Positions 13,554-13,773 of a stretch of DNA of 13,773 nucleotides are shown piece after piece. The notes below the pieces were generated by a model. That model was not told the DNA's origin. It was given only the letters and a program-made list of their open reading frames with translations, and did not search any database. Where the stretch lies: NCBI GenBank assembly GCA_045126355.1, contig JBGVOE010000067.1, positions 1 to 13,773 on the forward strand, in the 5' to 3' direction. The number at the start of each line of letters is the position of its first letter. The stretch's first letter is position 1. The position numbers and the translations under genes are program-made. The DNA is from CAZSIA01 sp045126355. Lineage in GTDB: Bacteria; Bacillota_I; Bacilli_A; Acholeplasmatales; Anaeroplasmataceae.

Positions 13554-13590
13554 TATTTTACACCTCATCTTTATAGTTACAAAATGAAAT
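13526..13590 (-). repeat. 65-bp perfect direct repeat, copy at the truncated RhuM gene
   Basis: This is the partner of 13050-13114, in the same orientation, offset by 476 bases. It covers the start region and upstream leader of the truncated copy. Any promoter for the pair would be here or to the right, but I could not pick a convincing one. Confidence 0.92.
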
Positions 13591-13607
13591 TACTAAATAT
13601 ATATAAA

Positions 13608-13674
13608 CGGTAAAATAAAAATCGACACCATAATAAACTGGTTCCAATGTCAAGGACAGTTTGTGGACAAATTA
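13608..13674 (-). mobile_element. Possible insertion-sequence end
   Basis: Read on the minus strand, TTGTCC..CTGTCCTTGACA..GGAACCAGTTT resembles the tail of IS3-like elements, where a TGTC-CTTGACA-GG-CAGTT string follows the transposase stop. A 33-codon open frame runs in from the right edge and stops at 13672-13674 just before it, but I do not recognise its product. This is a weak resemblance from memory, with no repeats or target duplication seen. Confidence 0.22.
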
Positions 13675-13698
13675 ATAAAATTTAATAATTAGAATAAT

Positions 13699-13743
13699 AT
13701 ACCATTGTTTCAAGTCTAGAAATGATGGTATTTTTCTATTTTT
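13699..13743 (+). terminator. Hairpin terminator near the right edge
   Basis: ATACCAT (13699-13705) pairs with ATGGTAT (13725-13731), and TTTC/GAAA extends the stem inside a TG/TG mismatch. T-rich sequence (TTTTCTATTTTT) follows on the plus strand. No plus-strand gene ends near it, so it may be left from lost DNA. On the minus strand it could shield the RhuM pair from read-through. Confidence 0.5.
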
Positions 13744-13773
13744 AAGCATAGTAAAAAACAAGAGCATTAACTC

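Noticed and set aside
12190..13568. RhuM pair as a toxin-antitoxin system
   Set aside because: The two proteins are paralogs of each other, with no toxin-like partner. Duplication explains the layout better.

Overview
The window reads as low-GC, host-associated Firmicutes DNA. The best fit is an uncultured Bacilli lineage near the Mollicutes, Erysipelotrichales or RF39-type gut groups. The reasons are the AT-rich base use, the gdpP-rplI-dnaB gene order typical of Firmicutes, extended TGnTATAAT promoters, AGGAG-type ribosome binding sites, several lipobox lipoproteins, and a large lipoprotein carrying the C-x-C-G repeats common in gut Bacilli. The genetic code is standard in every place I could test, but none of the eleven coding frames ends in TGA (7 TAA, 4 TAG). 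The assignment to a lineage is inference.

Left part (1-5690): the 3' end of a group II intron (domains V and VI) lies at the edge. It is followed by a clear promoter, a 782-residue repeat-rich surface lipoprotein and a terminator. Next comes a three-gene cluster: a membrane-anchored XRE regulator, a small lipoprotein of unknown function, and a YfbK-like von Willebrand factor A lipoprotein. It also ends in a strong terminator.

Centre (5730-12191): one apparent operon runs from a good promoter to a good terminator. It holds gdpP (c-di-AMP phosphodiesterase) fused in frame to rplI (ribosomal protein L9), then dnaB (replicative helicase), prfA (release factor 1), a VTC/CYTH-type polyphosphate-polymerase-domain protein and an overlapping DUF4956 membrane protein. 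The gene spacings are 23, 15 and 33 nt, then an 8-nt overlap. The most striking item is the gdpP-rplI fusion: the stop between the two genes is missing, yet a consensus ribosome binding site for L9 remains inside the frame, so fused and free L9 could both be made.

Right part (12190-13773): two tandem RhuM-family genes lie on the minus strand. The downstream copy is full length, with a PLD-like C-terminal half. The upstream copy stops right after the DNA-binding half. They share an identical 65-bp 5' segment and a 150-bp segment after the DNA-binding region, but differ in between. This arrangement could let homologous recombination swap the DNA-binding module. A hairpin terminator and a possible insertion-sequence scar lie at the right edge.
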